Assembly (NCBI RefSeq): GCF_025144665.1 | Contig: NZ_CP102294.1 | Coordinates: forward strand, 2,604,001 to 2,668,000 | Direction: 5' to 3' | Origin: Alistipes ihumii AP11 | GTDB lineage: Bacteria; Bacteroidota; Bacteroidia; Bacteroidales; Rikenellaceae | DNA length: 64,000 bases | Shown here: positions 9,618-18,019 of the stretch, in pieces | Position numbering within the stretch: position 1 is the first letter of the stretch | Layout: every line of letters starts with the position of its first letter | The notes under the pieces: model-generated | Databases searched by the model: none | What the model was told of the DNA's origin: nothing | Seen by the model: the letters and a program-made list of their open reading frames with translations, nothing else | Made by a program: the position numbers and the translations under genes

Positions 9618-10718
9618 ATGTTATTGAATACCTATACCGACAGTATTGATTTCAACGCGGTGACGGGCTGGGTGCACGATACGCTGAACGCCTGGCTGCC
9701 CTCGTGGGGAGCCACGCTCGTCGAGTGCGTGCTGATCGGGCTGTGCCTGTTGCTGCTCTATGCGGTCATCGCGCTGGCGCTGATTTACGTCGAGCGCAAG
9801 GTCTGCGCCTTTTTCCAGTGCCGACTGGGGCCGAACAGGGTAGGGCCCTACGGTACGGTGCAGAGCGTGGCCGATATGATCAAGATGCTGATCAAGGAGC
9901 TGATTCCGATCGATCACATCGACCGTTTCCTGTTCAATCTGGCGCCTTTCGTCGTCATCATCTCCTCGGTGCTCGCTTTCGGTTGCCTGCCGTTCGGCAA
10001 GGGGCTCGAGGTGCTCGACTTCAATGTCGGCATCTTCTTCCTGATGGCGGTTTCGTCGATCGGCATCGTCGGAATCCTGCTGGCCGGCTGGTCGAGCAAC
10101 AACAAGTACTCGCTGATCGGCGCGATGCGAAGCGGCGCGCAGATGATCAGCTACGAGCTTTCGATCGGGCTGGCTATCATGACGATGGTCGTTTTCGCCG
10201 GCACGATGCAGATTTCCGAGATCGTCGAGCGTCAGGCCGACGGCTGGTTCCTCTTTACGGGACACGTTCCCGCGATCATCGCTTTCGTGATCTATCTGGT
10301 AGCCGGTACGGCCGAGACGAATCGGGGGCCTTTCGACCTGCCCGAGGCCGACTCGGAGCTGACGGCCGGTTATCATACGGAGTATTCGGGCATGCACTTC
10401 GGCTTCTTCTACCTGGCCGAGTACCTGAACCTCTTTATCGTGGCCGGGGTGGCGACGACGCTGTTTCTGGGCGGATGGATGCCGCTCCACATCGCCGGCT
10501 GGGATTCGTTCAACGCCGTCATGGACTTTCTGCCGTCGCCCGTCTGGTTTTTCCTGAAGGTCGCCGTCGTGATTTTCATCATCATGTGGTTCAAGTGGAC
10601 TTTCCCGCGCCTGAGAATCGACCAGCTGCTGCGTCTGGAATGGAAGTACCTGGTGCCGATCAACCTGCTGAACCTGCTGCTGATGGTCGTAATCGTCGTT
10701 TCCGGGTTCCATTTTTAG
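9618..10718 (+). CDS. nuoH: NADH-quinone oxidoreductase subunit H
   Basis: Membrane subunit that forms the quinone cavity at the junction with the peripheral arm. The 366-residue protein has about eight membrane helices. Diagnostic motifs are present: [20 protein letters not shown] near the N-terminal third, and the acidic loop [17 protein letters not shown] that couples quinone chemistry to proton pumping. It follows nuoCD after 22 nt. Confidence 0.97.
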   Translation: MLLNTYTDSIDFNAVTGWVHDTLNAWLPSWGATLVECVLIGLCLLLLYAVIALALIYVERKVCAFFQCRLGPNRVGPYGTVQSVADMIKMLIKELIPIDHIDRFLFNLAPFVVIISSVLAFGCLPFGKGLEVLDFNVGIFFLMAVSSIGIVGILLAGWSSNNKYSLIGAMRSGAQMISYELSIGLAIMTMVVFAGTMQISEIVERQADGWFLFTGHVPAIIAFVIYLVAGTAETNRGPFDLPEADSELTAGYHTEYSGMHFGFFYLAEYLNLFIVAGVATTLFLGGWMPLHIAGWDSFNAVMDFLPSPVWFFLKVAVVIFIIMWFKWTFPRLRIDQLLRLEWKYLVPINLLNLLLMVVIVVSGFHF

Positions 10719-10752
10719 ATTTCCGGTGTTTGATTGAATAAAGAAATAGGAC

Positions 10753-11220
10753 ATGAACGGATTTAAGCAATATATCACTTCCTTTTTTTCGGGACTCCGC
10801 TCGCTGTTGGTCGGAATGCGGACGACGCTGCGGGTCTTTTTCCGGAAGAAGACGACCGAGCAGTATCCCGAGAACCGCGACACGCTGAAAATGTTCGACC
10901 GGTTCCGCGGACAGCTCGTAATGAAGCACAACGACCGCAACGAGCATCGCTGCGTGGCCTGCGGCATTTGCCAGATGAACTGTCCGAACGATTCGATCCG
11001 GGTCGTTTCCGAGACGGTCGAGGACGAGCAGGGCAAGAAGAAAAAAGTGCTCGTGCGCTACGAGTACGATCTGGGAAGCTGCCTTTACTGTCAGCTCTGC
11101 GTGCGCAGCTGCCCGCACGACGCGATCGAGTTCGACACCGCTTTCGAGCATGCGGTTTTCACGCGCGGCAAGCTGGTTCGGCAGCTCAATTCGGAAGGTT
11201 CAACTCTTGAAAAAAAATAG
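10753..11220 (+). CDS. nuoI: NADH-quinone oxidoreductase subunit I (2x[4Fe-4S])
   Basis: Ferredoxin-like subunit carrying clusters N6a and N6b. Both Cys-rich motifs are intact: CVACGICQMNCPN and CLYCQLCVRSCPH, each C-x2-C-x2-C-x3-C. Total length is 155 residues with a basic amphipathic N-terminus. Because nuoE, nuoF and nuoG are absent from this operon, NuoI is the outermost Fe-S subunit encoded here, and it is the likely point where an alternative electron donor docks. Confidence 0.96.
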   Translation: MNGFKQYITSFFSGLRSLLVGMRTTLRVFFRKKTTEQYPENRDTLKMFDRFRGQLVMKHNDRNEHRCVACGICQMNCPNDSIRVVSETVEDEQGKKKKVLVRYEYDLGSCLYCQLCVRSCPHDAIEFDTAFEHAVFTRGKLVRQLNSEGSTLEKK

Positions 11221-11226
11221 ACGGAC

Positions 11227-11739
11227 ATGGAAATTACCCTACAACAGGCCGGTTTCGCCTTTCTCGCCGCGGTGATCCTCGTCTTCTCGGTTCTGACCGT
11301 CACGACCAAGCGGATTCTGCGTGCGGCCACATACCTGCTGTTCGTGCTGTTCGCGACGGCCGGCATCTATTTTCAGCTCAACTACTCGTTTCTCGGAGCC
11401 GTGCAGCTGCTGATCTACGCGGGCGGCGTCGTCGTGCTGTACGTCTTCTCGATCCTGCTGACGAGTTCCGACGAAGAGAGGAAAGCCTCACTGCGCAACC
11501 GCAGGATCGGAGCCGGCCTCGTCGCCGCGCTGGCCGGCGTCGCGCTGACGCTTTTCCTGCTGCTGACCCACTCGTTCGCTCCTTCGGCCTTTACGGAAGG
11601 GGAGATCGACATGCACCTGATCGGGCATACGCTGATGGGAACCGGGAAATACCAATATCTGCTGCCTTTCGAGGCGGTCAGCGTGCTGTTGCTGGCCTGC
11701 ATCGTCGGAGGGCTGTTAATCGCACGTAAACGGAAGTAG
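11227..11739 (+). CDS. nuoJ: NADH-quinone oxidoreductase subunit J
   Basis: A 170-residue membrane subunit with five predicted helices (about 7-25, 33-52, 57-80, 92-115 and 145-165). The segment LGAVQLLIYAGGVVVLYVF matches the conserved helix-3 region of NuoJ, including its pi-bulge area. It lies 6 nt after nuoI and 4 nt before nuoK. Confidence 0.94.
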   Translation: MEITLQQAGFAFLAAVILVFSVLTVTTKRILRAATYLLFVLFATAGIYFQLNYSFLGAVQLLIYAGGVVVLYVFSILLTSSDEERKASLRNRRIGAGLVAALAGVALTLFLLLTHSFAPSAFTEGEIDMHLIGHTLMGTGKYQYLLPFEAVSVLLLACIVGGLLIARKRK

Positions 11740-11743
11740 AGCC

Positions 11744-12055
11744 ATGGAAGTACGAATGGAATATTACCTGATTCTGGCCGCCGTGATGTTTTTCGCCGGC
11801 GTGTACGGATTCATCACGCGGCGTAACCTGATCGCCGTGCTCATTTCGATCGAGCTGATCCTCAATGCGGTGGATATCAATTTCGCCGTGTTCAACCGCT
11901 ATCTGTTTCCCGGACAGCTCGAAGGTTTCTTCTTCACGCTGTTCGCCATAGCGATCGCCGCGGCCGAAACGGCCGTCGCCATAGCGATCATCATCAACAT
12001 TTACCGCAATCTGCGCAACATCGAAGTGAAAAACCTCGACGAACTGAAGGATTAG
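11744..12055 (+). CDS. nuoK: NADH-quinone oxidoreductase subunit K
   Basis: A small (103-residue) three-helix antiporter-like subunit. The two membrane glutamates required for proton translocation in E. coli NuoK (Glu36, Glu72) are matched by Glu37 in SIELILNAVDINF and Glu75 in AAAETAVAIAI. An internal ATG at 11756 is an alternative start that would give 99 residues. Confidence 0.95.
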   Translation: MEVRMEYYLILAAVMFFAGVYGFITRRNLIAVLISIELILNAVDINFAVFNRYLFPGQLEGFFFTLFAIAIAAAETAVAIAIIINIYRNLRNIEVKNLDELKD

Positions 12056-12131
12056 GAGGTGTCTCCGGGCGGAGGCCGTCTCGGGCTTTCGTCCGCAACC
12101 CGTAAGGAATCGAAAACAAAAGACATTCAAT

Positions 12132-14033
12132 ATGGAATACACTGTACTTATCGTGCTGCTGCCGATGCTGACGTTCTTCGTGCTCGGCCTGCTGGGCAAG
12201 AGGCTCGGGCCCTGCGCGTCGGGGCTGGCGGGCACGCTGTCGATGGGCGTCACCGCGGCGCTTTCCTATGCGACGGCCTGGCAGTACTTCACGACGGCCA
12301 AGATCGACGGAGTCTACCAGAAGCTCGTTCCGCTGAACTTCGAGTGGCTGCGCTTCACCGACAAGCTGCATATCGATCTGGGCGTGCTGCTCGACCCGAT
12401 CTCGGTGATGATGCTGATCGTCATCTCGACCGTTTCGCTGATGGTCCACATTTACAGCATGGGATACATGAAGGGCGAGCGGGGTTTCGAGCGTTATTAC
12501 GCCTTCCTGTCGCTGTTCAGCTGCTCGATGCTCGGGCTGGTCGTGGCGACGAACATTTTCCAAATGTATATCTTCTGGGAGCTGGTGGGCGTTTCGTCCT
12601 ACCTGCTGATCGGGTTCTACTATACGAAGCCCGAGGCGATCGCCGCCTCGAAAAAGGCGTTTATCGTCACGCGCTTCGCCGACCTGTTTTTCTTGATCGG
12701 CATCCTGCTGCTTTCGTTCTTCACCGGCACGTTCGACTTCGGGCTGCTGACTTCGGGCGACGGCAGCGTGTTCTCGCAGATGCCGGGCCTGACTTTCATG
12801 GGAGGCTCGGTGATCGCATGGGCCTTGGCGCTGATTTTCATCGGTGGAGCCGGCAAGTCGGCTATGTTCCCGCTGCATATCTGGCTGCCCGATGCGATGG
12901 AGGGCCCGACGCCGGTATCGGCGCTGATCCATGCCGCAACGATGGTCGTGGCCGGCGTCTATCTGGTGGCCCGGCTGTTCCCCGTCTATTATTTCGAGGC
13001 TCCCGAGGTGTTGCACGGCATCGCCTATCTGGCCGCATTCACGTCGCTGTTCGCCGCGGTGATCGCCTGCGTGCAGACCGATATCAAGCGCGTGCTCGCG
13101 TTCTCGACCATTTCGCAGATCGGTTTCATGATGGTCGCTCTCGGCGTGTCGGGCTACGGCGGACACGAGGGGCTCGGCTACATGGCCGGCATGTTTCACC
13201 TGTTCACGCACGCGATGTTCAAGGCGCTGCTGTTCCTCGGCGCGGGAGCCATTATCCATGCCGTGCACAGCAACGAGATGAGCCGCATGGGCGGTTTGCG
13301 CAAGCAGATGCCCGTGACGCACATCACGTTCCTGATCGCCTGCCTCGCTATCGCCGGCATTCCTCCGTTCTCGGGATTCTTCAGCAAGGACGAGATTCTG
13401 GCCGCCACGTTCGAGTTCAGCACGCCGCTGGGCTGGTGGATGAGCCTGACGGCCGGTCTGACGGCCTTCTACATGTTCCGTCTCTATTACAACATCTTTT
13501 GGGCGACGCCCGCCGAGCACGAGCACGAGCCGCACGAGGCTCCGCGATCGATGGCCGCTCCGCTGGTCGTTCTCGCGGCCGTTACTTGCGTGGCCGGCTT
13601 CATCCCGTTCGGCAAATTCGTCAGCAGCAACGGCGAGGACTATATCATCCATATCGACTGGGCGGTCGCCGGAACCAGCGTCGCGATCGCTCTGGTGGCG
13701 ATCGGAATCGCCACGGCCTTCTACCGCAAGCACAGCCCGATTCCCGACCGTCTGGAACGCTCTTTCAGCGGGCTGCACCGGGCCGCGAGCCATCGCTTCT
13801 ATATCGACGAGGTGTATCTGTTCGTCACCAAGAAGATCATTTTCAACTGCATATCCCGCTCGATCGCCTGGTTCGACCGTCATGTGATCGACGGCGCGAT
13901 GGACGGTCTGGCCTATGTCACGAACCGGATGTCGGTGGCCGTGCGCGGTCTTCAGTCCGGTCAGATTCAGCAATATGCCTTCGTGTTCCTGCTCGGAACG
14001 GTGGTCATCACCGTGCTGGTACTGGTTTTTTGA
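12132..14033 (+). CDS. nuoL: NADH-quinone oxidoreductase subunit L
   Basis: The distal proton-pumping subunit of complex I, homologous to Mrp antiporters. The 633-residue polytopic protein contains the expected FWELVGVSSYLLIGF (Glu helix), GAGKSAMFPLHIWLPDAMEGPTPVSALIHAATMV split over two helices, and a C-terminal lateral helix region. The gap of 76 nt after nuoK is the longest inside the operon and contains no clear terminator or promoter. Confidence 0.97.
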   Translation: MEYTVLIVLLPMLTFFVLGLLGKRLGPCASGLAGTLSMGVTAALSYATAWQYFTTAKIDGVYQKLVPLNFEWLRFTDKLHIDLGVLLDPISVMMLIVISTVSLMVHIYSMGYMKGERGFERYYAFLSLFSCSMLGLVVATNIFQMYIFWELVGVSSYLLIGFYYTKPEAIAASKKAFIVTRFADLFFLIGILLLSFFTGTFDFGLLTSGDGSVFSQMPGLTFMGGSVIAWALALIFIGGAGKSAMFPLHIWLPDAMEGPTPVSALIHAATMVVAGVYLVARLFPVYYFEAPEVLHGIAYLAAFTSLFAAVIACVQTDIKRVLAFSTISQIGFMMVALGVSGYGGHEGLGYMAGMFHLFTHAMFKALLFLGAGAIIHAVHSNEMSRMGGLRKQMPVTHITFLIACLAIAGIPPFSGFFSKDEILAATFEFSTPLGWWMSLTAGLTAFYMFRLYYNIFWATPAEHEHEPHEAPRSMAAPLVVLAAVTCVAGFIPFGKFVSSNGEDYIIHIDWAVAGTSVAIALVAIGIATAFYRKHSPIPDRLERSFSGLHRAASHRFYIDEVYLFVTKKIIFNCISRSIAWFDRHVIDGAMDGLAYVTNRMSVAVRGLQSGQIQQYAFVFLLGTVVITVLVLVF

Positions 14034-14052
14034 CTAAAATAAATTGACGGAT

Positions 14053-15546
14053 ATGAATTTCTTATCTTTGTTTGTACTGATTCCGGTGCTGATGACCTGC
14101 GCGATGTTCTGCACGTCGAACGCGAGGACCGTGCGGACGGTGATGATGACGGGGGCCTCGATGCTGCTGGCTCTGGCCGTCGCGCTGACCGTCCTGTTTT
14201 TGGGCGAGCGGGCGTCGGGCAATACGGCCGAGATGCTCTACACGGCCGACGCGGTTTGGTACGCTCCGCTGAACATACACTATTCGGTCGGCGTCGACGG
14301 CATATCGGTGGCCATGCTGCTGCTCTCGTCGATCATCGTCTTTACCGGGGTGCTGGCTTCGTGGAAGATGGCCGTGATGCCGCGCGAGTATTTCGCGTGG
14401 TTCTCGCTGCTGTCGATCGGCGTATTCGGCTTTTTTATCTCGATCGACCTGTTCACGATGTTCCTGTTCTACGAGGTTGCGCTGATTCCGATGTACCTGC
14501 TCATCGGCGTATGGGGTACGGGACGCAAGGAATACTCGGCCATGAAGCTGACGCTGATGCTGATGGGCGGATCGGCCCTGCTGCTGGTGGGCATTTTGGG
14601 CATCTATTTCCATTCGGCTCCCGAGGGTGGGCAGCTTTCGATGAACATCCTCGAGATATCCGAGCATACGATCCCGATGAGCGCGCAGTACCTGTTTTTC
14701 CCGCTCACGTTTGTCGGCTTCGGCGTGCTCGGCGCGATGTTCCCGTTCCATACGTGGTCGCCCGACGGTCATGCTTCGGCTCCGACGGCCGTCTCGATGC
14801 TGCATGCCGGCGTGCTGATGAAGCTCGGCGGCTACGGCTGCTTCCGTGTGGCGATTTTCCTGATGCCCGAGGCTGCGAACGAGCTGTCGTGGATTTTCCT
14901 GATCCTGACCGGCACGAGCGTCGTCTACGGCGCGCTTTCGGCCATTAAGCAGACCGATCTGAAATATATCAATGCCTACTCGTCGGTGAGCCACTGCGGC
15001 CTGGTGTTGTTCGCTATCCTGATGCTGAACCAAACGGCGATGACCGGCGCCGTGCTGCAGATGCTGTCGCACGGTCTGATGACGGCCCTGTTCTTCGCGC
15101 TGATCGGTATGATCTACGGTCGCACGCACACCCGCGACATCCGCGAGATGGGCGGCCTGATGCGGGTGATGCCGTTTCTGGGCGTCTGCTTCGTGATCGC
15201 CGGACTGGCGTCGCTGGGCCTGCCGGGTCTCAGCGGTTTCGTGGCCGAGATGACCGTCTTCGTCGGATCGTTCGAGCATACCGACACTTTCCACCGATTC
15301 TTCACGATTCTGGCTACGACGTCGATCGTCATCACGGCCGTCTATGTGCTGCGCATGGTGGGCAAGCTGCTTTACGGCGCGGTGCAGAATCCCGAGCACC
15401 TGAAGCTGACCGACGCGACTTTCTCCGAGCGCTTCTCGGTAGCTACGCTGATCGTGGCCATCGCCGGGCTGGGCATGGTTCCGCTGTGGGTATCCGACAT
15501 GATCAGTTACAGCCTGATCCCCGTTATTGAACAATTAACCCGATAA
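14053..15546 (+). CDS. nuoM: NADH-quinone oxidoreductase subunit M
   Basis: Antiporter-like proton-pumping subunit, 497 residues from the ATG at 14053. An upstream in-frame TTG at 14044 would add three residues but has no advantage. Typical elements are FYEVALIPMYLLIGVWG (with the conserved Glu), FHTWSPDGHASAPTAVSMLHAGVLMKLGGYG across helices 7-8, and KQTDLKYINAYSSVSHCG. It follows nuoL by 19 nt. Confidence 0.96.
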   Translation: MNFLSLFVLIPVLMTCAMFCTSNARTVRTVMMTGASMLLALAVALTVLFLGERASGNTAEMLYTADAVWYAPLNIHYSVGVDGISVAMLLLSSIIVFTGVLASWKMAVMPREYFAWFSLLSIGVFGFFISIDLFTMFLFYEVALIPMYLLIGVWGTGRKEYSAMKLTLMLMGGSALLLVGILGIYFHSAPEGGQLSMNILEISEHTIPMSAQYLFFPLTFVGFGVLGAMFPFHTWSPDGHASAPTAVSMLHAGVLMKLGGYGCFRVAIFLMPEAANELSWIFLILTGTSVVYGALSAIKQTDLKYINAYSSVSHCGLVLFAILMLNQTAMTGAVLQMLSHGLMTALFFALIGMIYGRTHTRDIREMGGLMRVMPFLGVCFVIAGLASLGLPGLSGFVAEMTVFVGSFEHTDTFHRFFTILATTSIVITAVYVLRMVGKLLYGAVQNPEHLKLTDATFSERFSVATLIVAIAGLGMVPLWVSDMISYSLIPVIEQLTR

Positions 15547-15552
15547 TTCGTT

Positions 15553-16974
15553 ATGGATTACAGCAATTTTCTGATGATGAAAGAGGAGCTGTCGCTGATC
15601 GCAGTGATAGTCGTCCTGTTGCTATACGACCTGTGCGCCTCGAAGAAGGCTTTGCGCTATTTTCAGCCGGTAGCCTGCGTGCTGGTGGGTGTCCATACGC
15701 TGCTGAATCTCGTTCCCGGCGCTGCGGGCGAAGCGTTCGGCGGCATGTACCAGTACACGCCGATGATGAGCGTGGTCAAGAGTATTCTGAACATCGGAAC
15801 GCTGATCGTGCTGATGCAGGCCGGCGGATGGCTCGCGGGCGAGTCGACCGTTCATAAGCGGGGCGAGTTCTATTTCCTGACGCTGACCACGCTGCTGGGC
15901 ATGTATTTCATGATCTCGGCGGGAAACTTCCTGTTCTTCTTCATCGGTCTGGAGACGGCCTCGATCCCGATGGCGACGCTCGTCGCGTTCGACAAGTACC
16001 GGCACAAGTCGGCCGAGGCGGGAGCCAAGTATATCCTGAACGCGGTATTCGCTTCGGGCCTGTCGCTTTACGGCATGTCGCTGCTGTACGGTACGACCGG
16101 AACGCTCTATTTCGACGACATTCCGGCGACCGTTACCGGTTCGCCGCTCCAGATCATGGCGTTCGTGTTCTTCGCCGTAGGGCTGTTCTTCAAGATTTCG
16201 CTCGTGCCGTTCCATCAGTGGACGCCGGATGTCTACGAAGGCGCCCCGACGCCGGTTACGTCCTATCTCTCGGTTATATCCAAGGGATCGGCCGTGTTCG
16301 TGCTGATGACGATTCTCATCAAGGTGTTCGCTCCGATCGCCGCGCAGTGGCAGGGCATTCTCTACGGCGTGATCGTCGTGACGATCACGCTGGCGAACCT
16401 GTTCGCGATCCGCCAAAAGAATCTCAAGCGTTTTCTGGCCTATTCGTCGATCTCGCAGGCCGGCTACATCATGCTCGGCGTGATCGGCGGGACGGCTCTC
16501 GGCATGACCTCGCTCGTGTACTACGTGCTCGTCTACATGGTGTCGAATCTGGCCGCCTTCGGCGTGATCGGCGTGATCGAGAACCGGACAGGCAAGCTGA
16601 CGATAGCCGATTACAACGGCCTCTATGCGACGCATCCGAAGCTGAGCCTCGTGATGACGCTGGCTATGTTCTCGCTGGCCGGAATACCGCCTTTCGCGGG
16701 CTTCTTCAGCAAGTTCTTCATCTTCGCCGCAGCCGCCCAGCAGGGCTACTATATTCTGGTGCTGATCGCGCTGCTCAATACGATCATTTCGCTCTACTAC
16801 TATCTGCTCGTGGTCAAGGCGATGTTCATCAACAAAAACGATACGCCGATCGAGTCGTTCCGCAGCGACGGCTATACGCGCGTGAGCCTCGTGGCCTGTA
16901 GCGCGGGCATTCTGCTGCTGGGTATCCTGAGTGTCGTGTACGACCAGATCTCGCTGCTCGCGTACGGTATGTAA
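15553..16974 (+). CDS. nuoN: NADH-quinone oxidoreductase subunit N
   Basis: Last gene of the operon, 473 residues, the third antiporter-like pump subunit. Motifs include [37 protein letters not shown] and [13 protein letters not shown]. The start lies 6 nt after nuoM. A terminator hairpin follows the stop within 30 nt, which marks the end of nuoABCDHIJKLMN. No nuoE, F or G is found anywhere in the window. Confidence 0.96.
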   Translation: MDYSNFLMMKEELSLIAVIVVLLLYDLCASKKALRYFQPVACVLVGVHTLLNLVPGAAGEAFGGMYQYTPMMSVVKSILNIGTLIVLMQAGGWLAGESTVHKRGEFYFLTLTTLLGMYFMISAGNFLFFFIGLETASIPMATLVAFDKYRHKSAEAGAKYILNAVFASGLSLYGMSLLYGTTGTLYFDDIPATVTGSPLQIMAFVFFAVGLFFKISLVPFHQWTPDVYEGAPTPVTSYLSVISKGSAVFVLMTILIKVFAPIAAQWQGILYGVIVVTITLANLFAIRQKNLKRFLAYSSISQAGYIMLGVIGGTALGMTSLVYYVLVYMVSNLAAFGVIGVIENRTGKLTIADYNGLYATHPKLSLVMTLAMFSLAGIPPFAGFFSKFFIFAAAAQQGYYILVLIALLNTIISLYYYLLVVKAMFINKNDTPIESFRSDGYTRVSLVACSAGILLLGILSVVYDQISLLAYGM

Positions 16975-17002
16975 AAATATGTACGGGGCGGGTTCGCCCC
17001 TG

Positions 17003-17045
17003 ACGAAAGCGGCAGGCCTCACCGGGGCTTGCCGCTTTCGTTTGA
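17003..17045 (+). terminator. Terminator of the nuo operon
   Basis: A 16-bp stem (17003-17018 with 17026-17041, one G-U pair) and 7-nt loop, ending in a short T-run. It lies 28 nt past the nuoN stop. Confidence 0.8.
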
Positions 17046-17420
17046 TCGGTCGATTCTCGTTTTCGGCCGGTGCGTCGTTCGTTTCGTCTTGGCTCCGGCG
17101 GTTTTCGCCGGCGAAGTCTTCCGTACGGAGCCGGTAAGTCCGGGCGGCTATTGTCCGCCGATGCTTGTTGCGGGGTTGGGCAGGGATAGGGATTCGCTCC
17201 GGCAGAACGAGACGGGCTCGGAAGACTTCGGATCCGGTAGTAGGGGCGACAGAACGGTACGATAGAGTAAATAAGCGGCGATGGAGTGGCATGGTAATGA
17301 TGGAGCGGTTCGGCTCGTCGCAGTCCGGGCATGCCCGGACTGCGCGTGCCTTGCTGCTCGGGAGAGCGTTCCCTCGTGCCGGCGTTTCGCCGGGCGGATG
17401 AAAATCGGTCGTCGAAAAGG
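17046..17420. other. Gap between nuo and the B12 locus, with a palindrome
   Basis: No plausible gene was found in this stretch. Its only notable content is the 26-bp palindrome listed separately, about 75 bp upstream of the riboswitch promoter. Confidence 0.6.
17319..17344. repeat. Perfect 26-bp palindrome
   Basis: The half-site CGCAGTCCGGGCA is followed directly by its exact reverse complement. With no spacer it could be an operator for a dimeric regulator or fold into a stem in RNA. It lies about 75 bp upstream of the promoter that drives the cobalamin riboswitch. Confidence 0.6.
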
Positions 17421-17450
17421 TTGTCCGATAGAAAAAAGTGTTTAACTTTG
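17421..17450 (+). promoter_or_regulatory. Promoter of the cobalamin riboswitch transcript
   Basis: TTG at 17421-17423, exactly 19 bp, then TAACTTTG at 17443-17450, an excellent match to the Bacteroidetes consensus. The riboswitch begins just downstream of the predicted start site. Confidence 0.7.
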
Positions 17451-17464
17451 TCTCGTCGGGTAAG

Positions 17465-17647
17465 GGTGGCGTTTCGCCTCGGCGAAGAAGCCTCAATAGG
17501 GAATCCGGTGAAGAGCCGTGCTCGGAATCCGGAGCTGTACCCGCAGCTGTAAGTCTCTTTCCATGCGTCGGGCGATCCGAACAGTCACTGTCTCCTTCCG
17601 GGGGCGGGAAGACAGCCCGGGGCGAGACGAGCCAGAAGACCTGCCCT
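17465..17647 (+). ncRNA. Cobalamin (AdoCbl/B12) riboswitch
   Basis: Recognised from conserved cobalamin-aptamer blocks in the right order: AATAGGGAATCCGGTG (17494-17510 area), the core ATCCGGAGCTGTACCCGCAGCTGTAA, the B12-box-like GTCACTG (17584-17590), a CCTTCCGGGGGCGGGAAG hairpin, and the closing GAGCCAGAAGACCTGCC. It binds a cobalamin cofactor and usually switches off downstream expression when B12 is plentiful. It lies ahead of a btuFCD-type ABC transporter, a classic target. The exact ends were estimated by eye. Confidence 0.9.
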
Positions 17648-17821
17648 TGCTCCCGCGCATCGATGCTTCGGGTCCAAAGCGGAATGCAAGTTTTTCCGGG
17701 TTTTCCGGAGCCTGCTTTCACTTCAAGATATTTCTTGCCCGAGGAGAAGGGACGATCTCTTTTCGTGCCGGCGATCTTCACCGTGCCGCATAGGGGAGCC
17801 TCGGAGCGTCGGTTTTCCCTG

Positions 17822-17866
17822 ATGAGCGACAGATGGGGGGATGCCATAGCCCCCATCTGTTCTCAT
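17822..17866 (+). terminator. Strong hairpin between the riboswitch and btuF
   Basis: Left arm 17829-17839 pairs perfectly with 17850-17860 (11 bp). An outer 5-bp stem (17822-17826 with 17862-17866) extends it. The loop is 10 nt and no T-run follows, so intrinsic termination is uncertain. It may be part of the expression platform or a pause or processing site. The rest of 17648-18003 has no recognised gene. Confidence 0.45.
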
Positions 17867-17981
17867 TTCAAGCGAAGAGGGAATATCCGGTTCCGACTCC
17901 GGACCCACGCGCCCGAGAGACGGCTTTTCCTGGAAAGGAGAGTCCGTAAGCGGCGAAAGCGCGCCTCTGCCTAAGGGGAAG

Positions 17982-18011
17982 TTGGCATTTCGGATCGTTA
18001 TGTTAATTTTG
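17982..18011 (+). promoter_or_regulatory. Possible second promoter immediately upstream of btuF
   Basis: TTG at 17982-17984, 19 bp, TAATTTTG at 18004-18011. The btuF ATG is at 18020, so a transcript from here would be leaderless or nearly so and would bypass the riboswitch. Confidence 0.4.
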
Positions 18012-18019
18012 TCTTCGAT

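Noticed and set aside
11994-13973. 659-codon minus-strand frame opposite nuoL
   Set aside because: An antisense shadow of nuoL, with a composition dominated by Arg, His, Gln and Asp.
15622-17856. 744-codon minus-strand frame across nuoN and the riboswitch
   Set aside because: It is antisense to nuoN and the riboswitch, has no recognisable domain and runs through known features.
17438-17974. 178-codon + strand ORF across the cobalamin riboswitch
   Set aside because: It begins inside the promoter and overlaps the conserved aptamer, and its translation is Arg/Ser-rich without domains.
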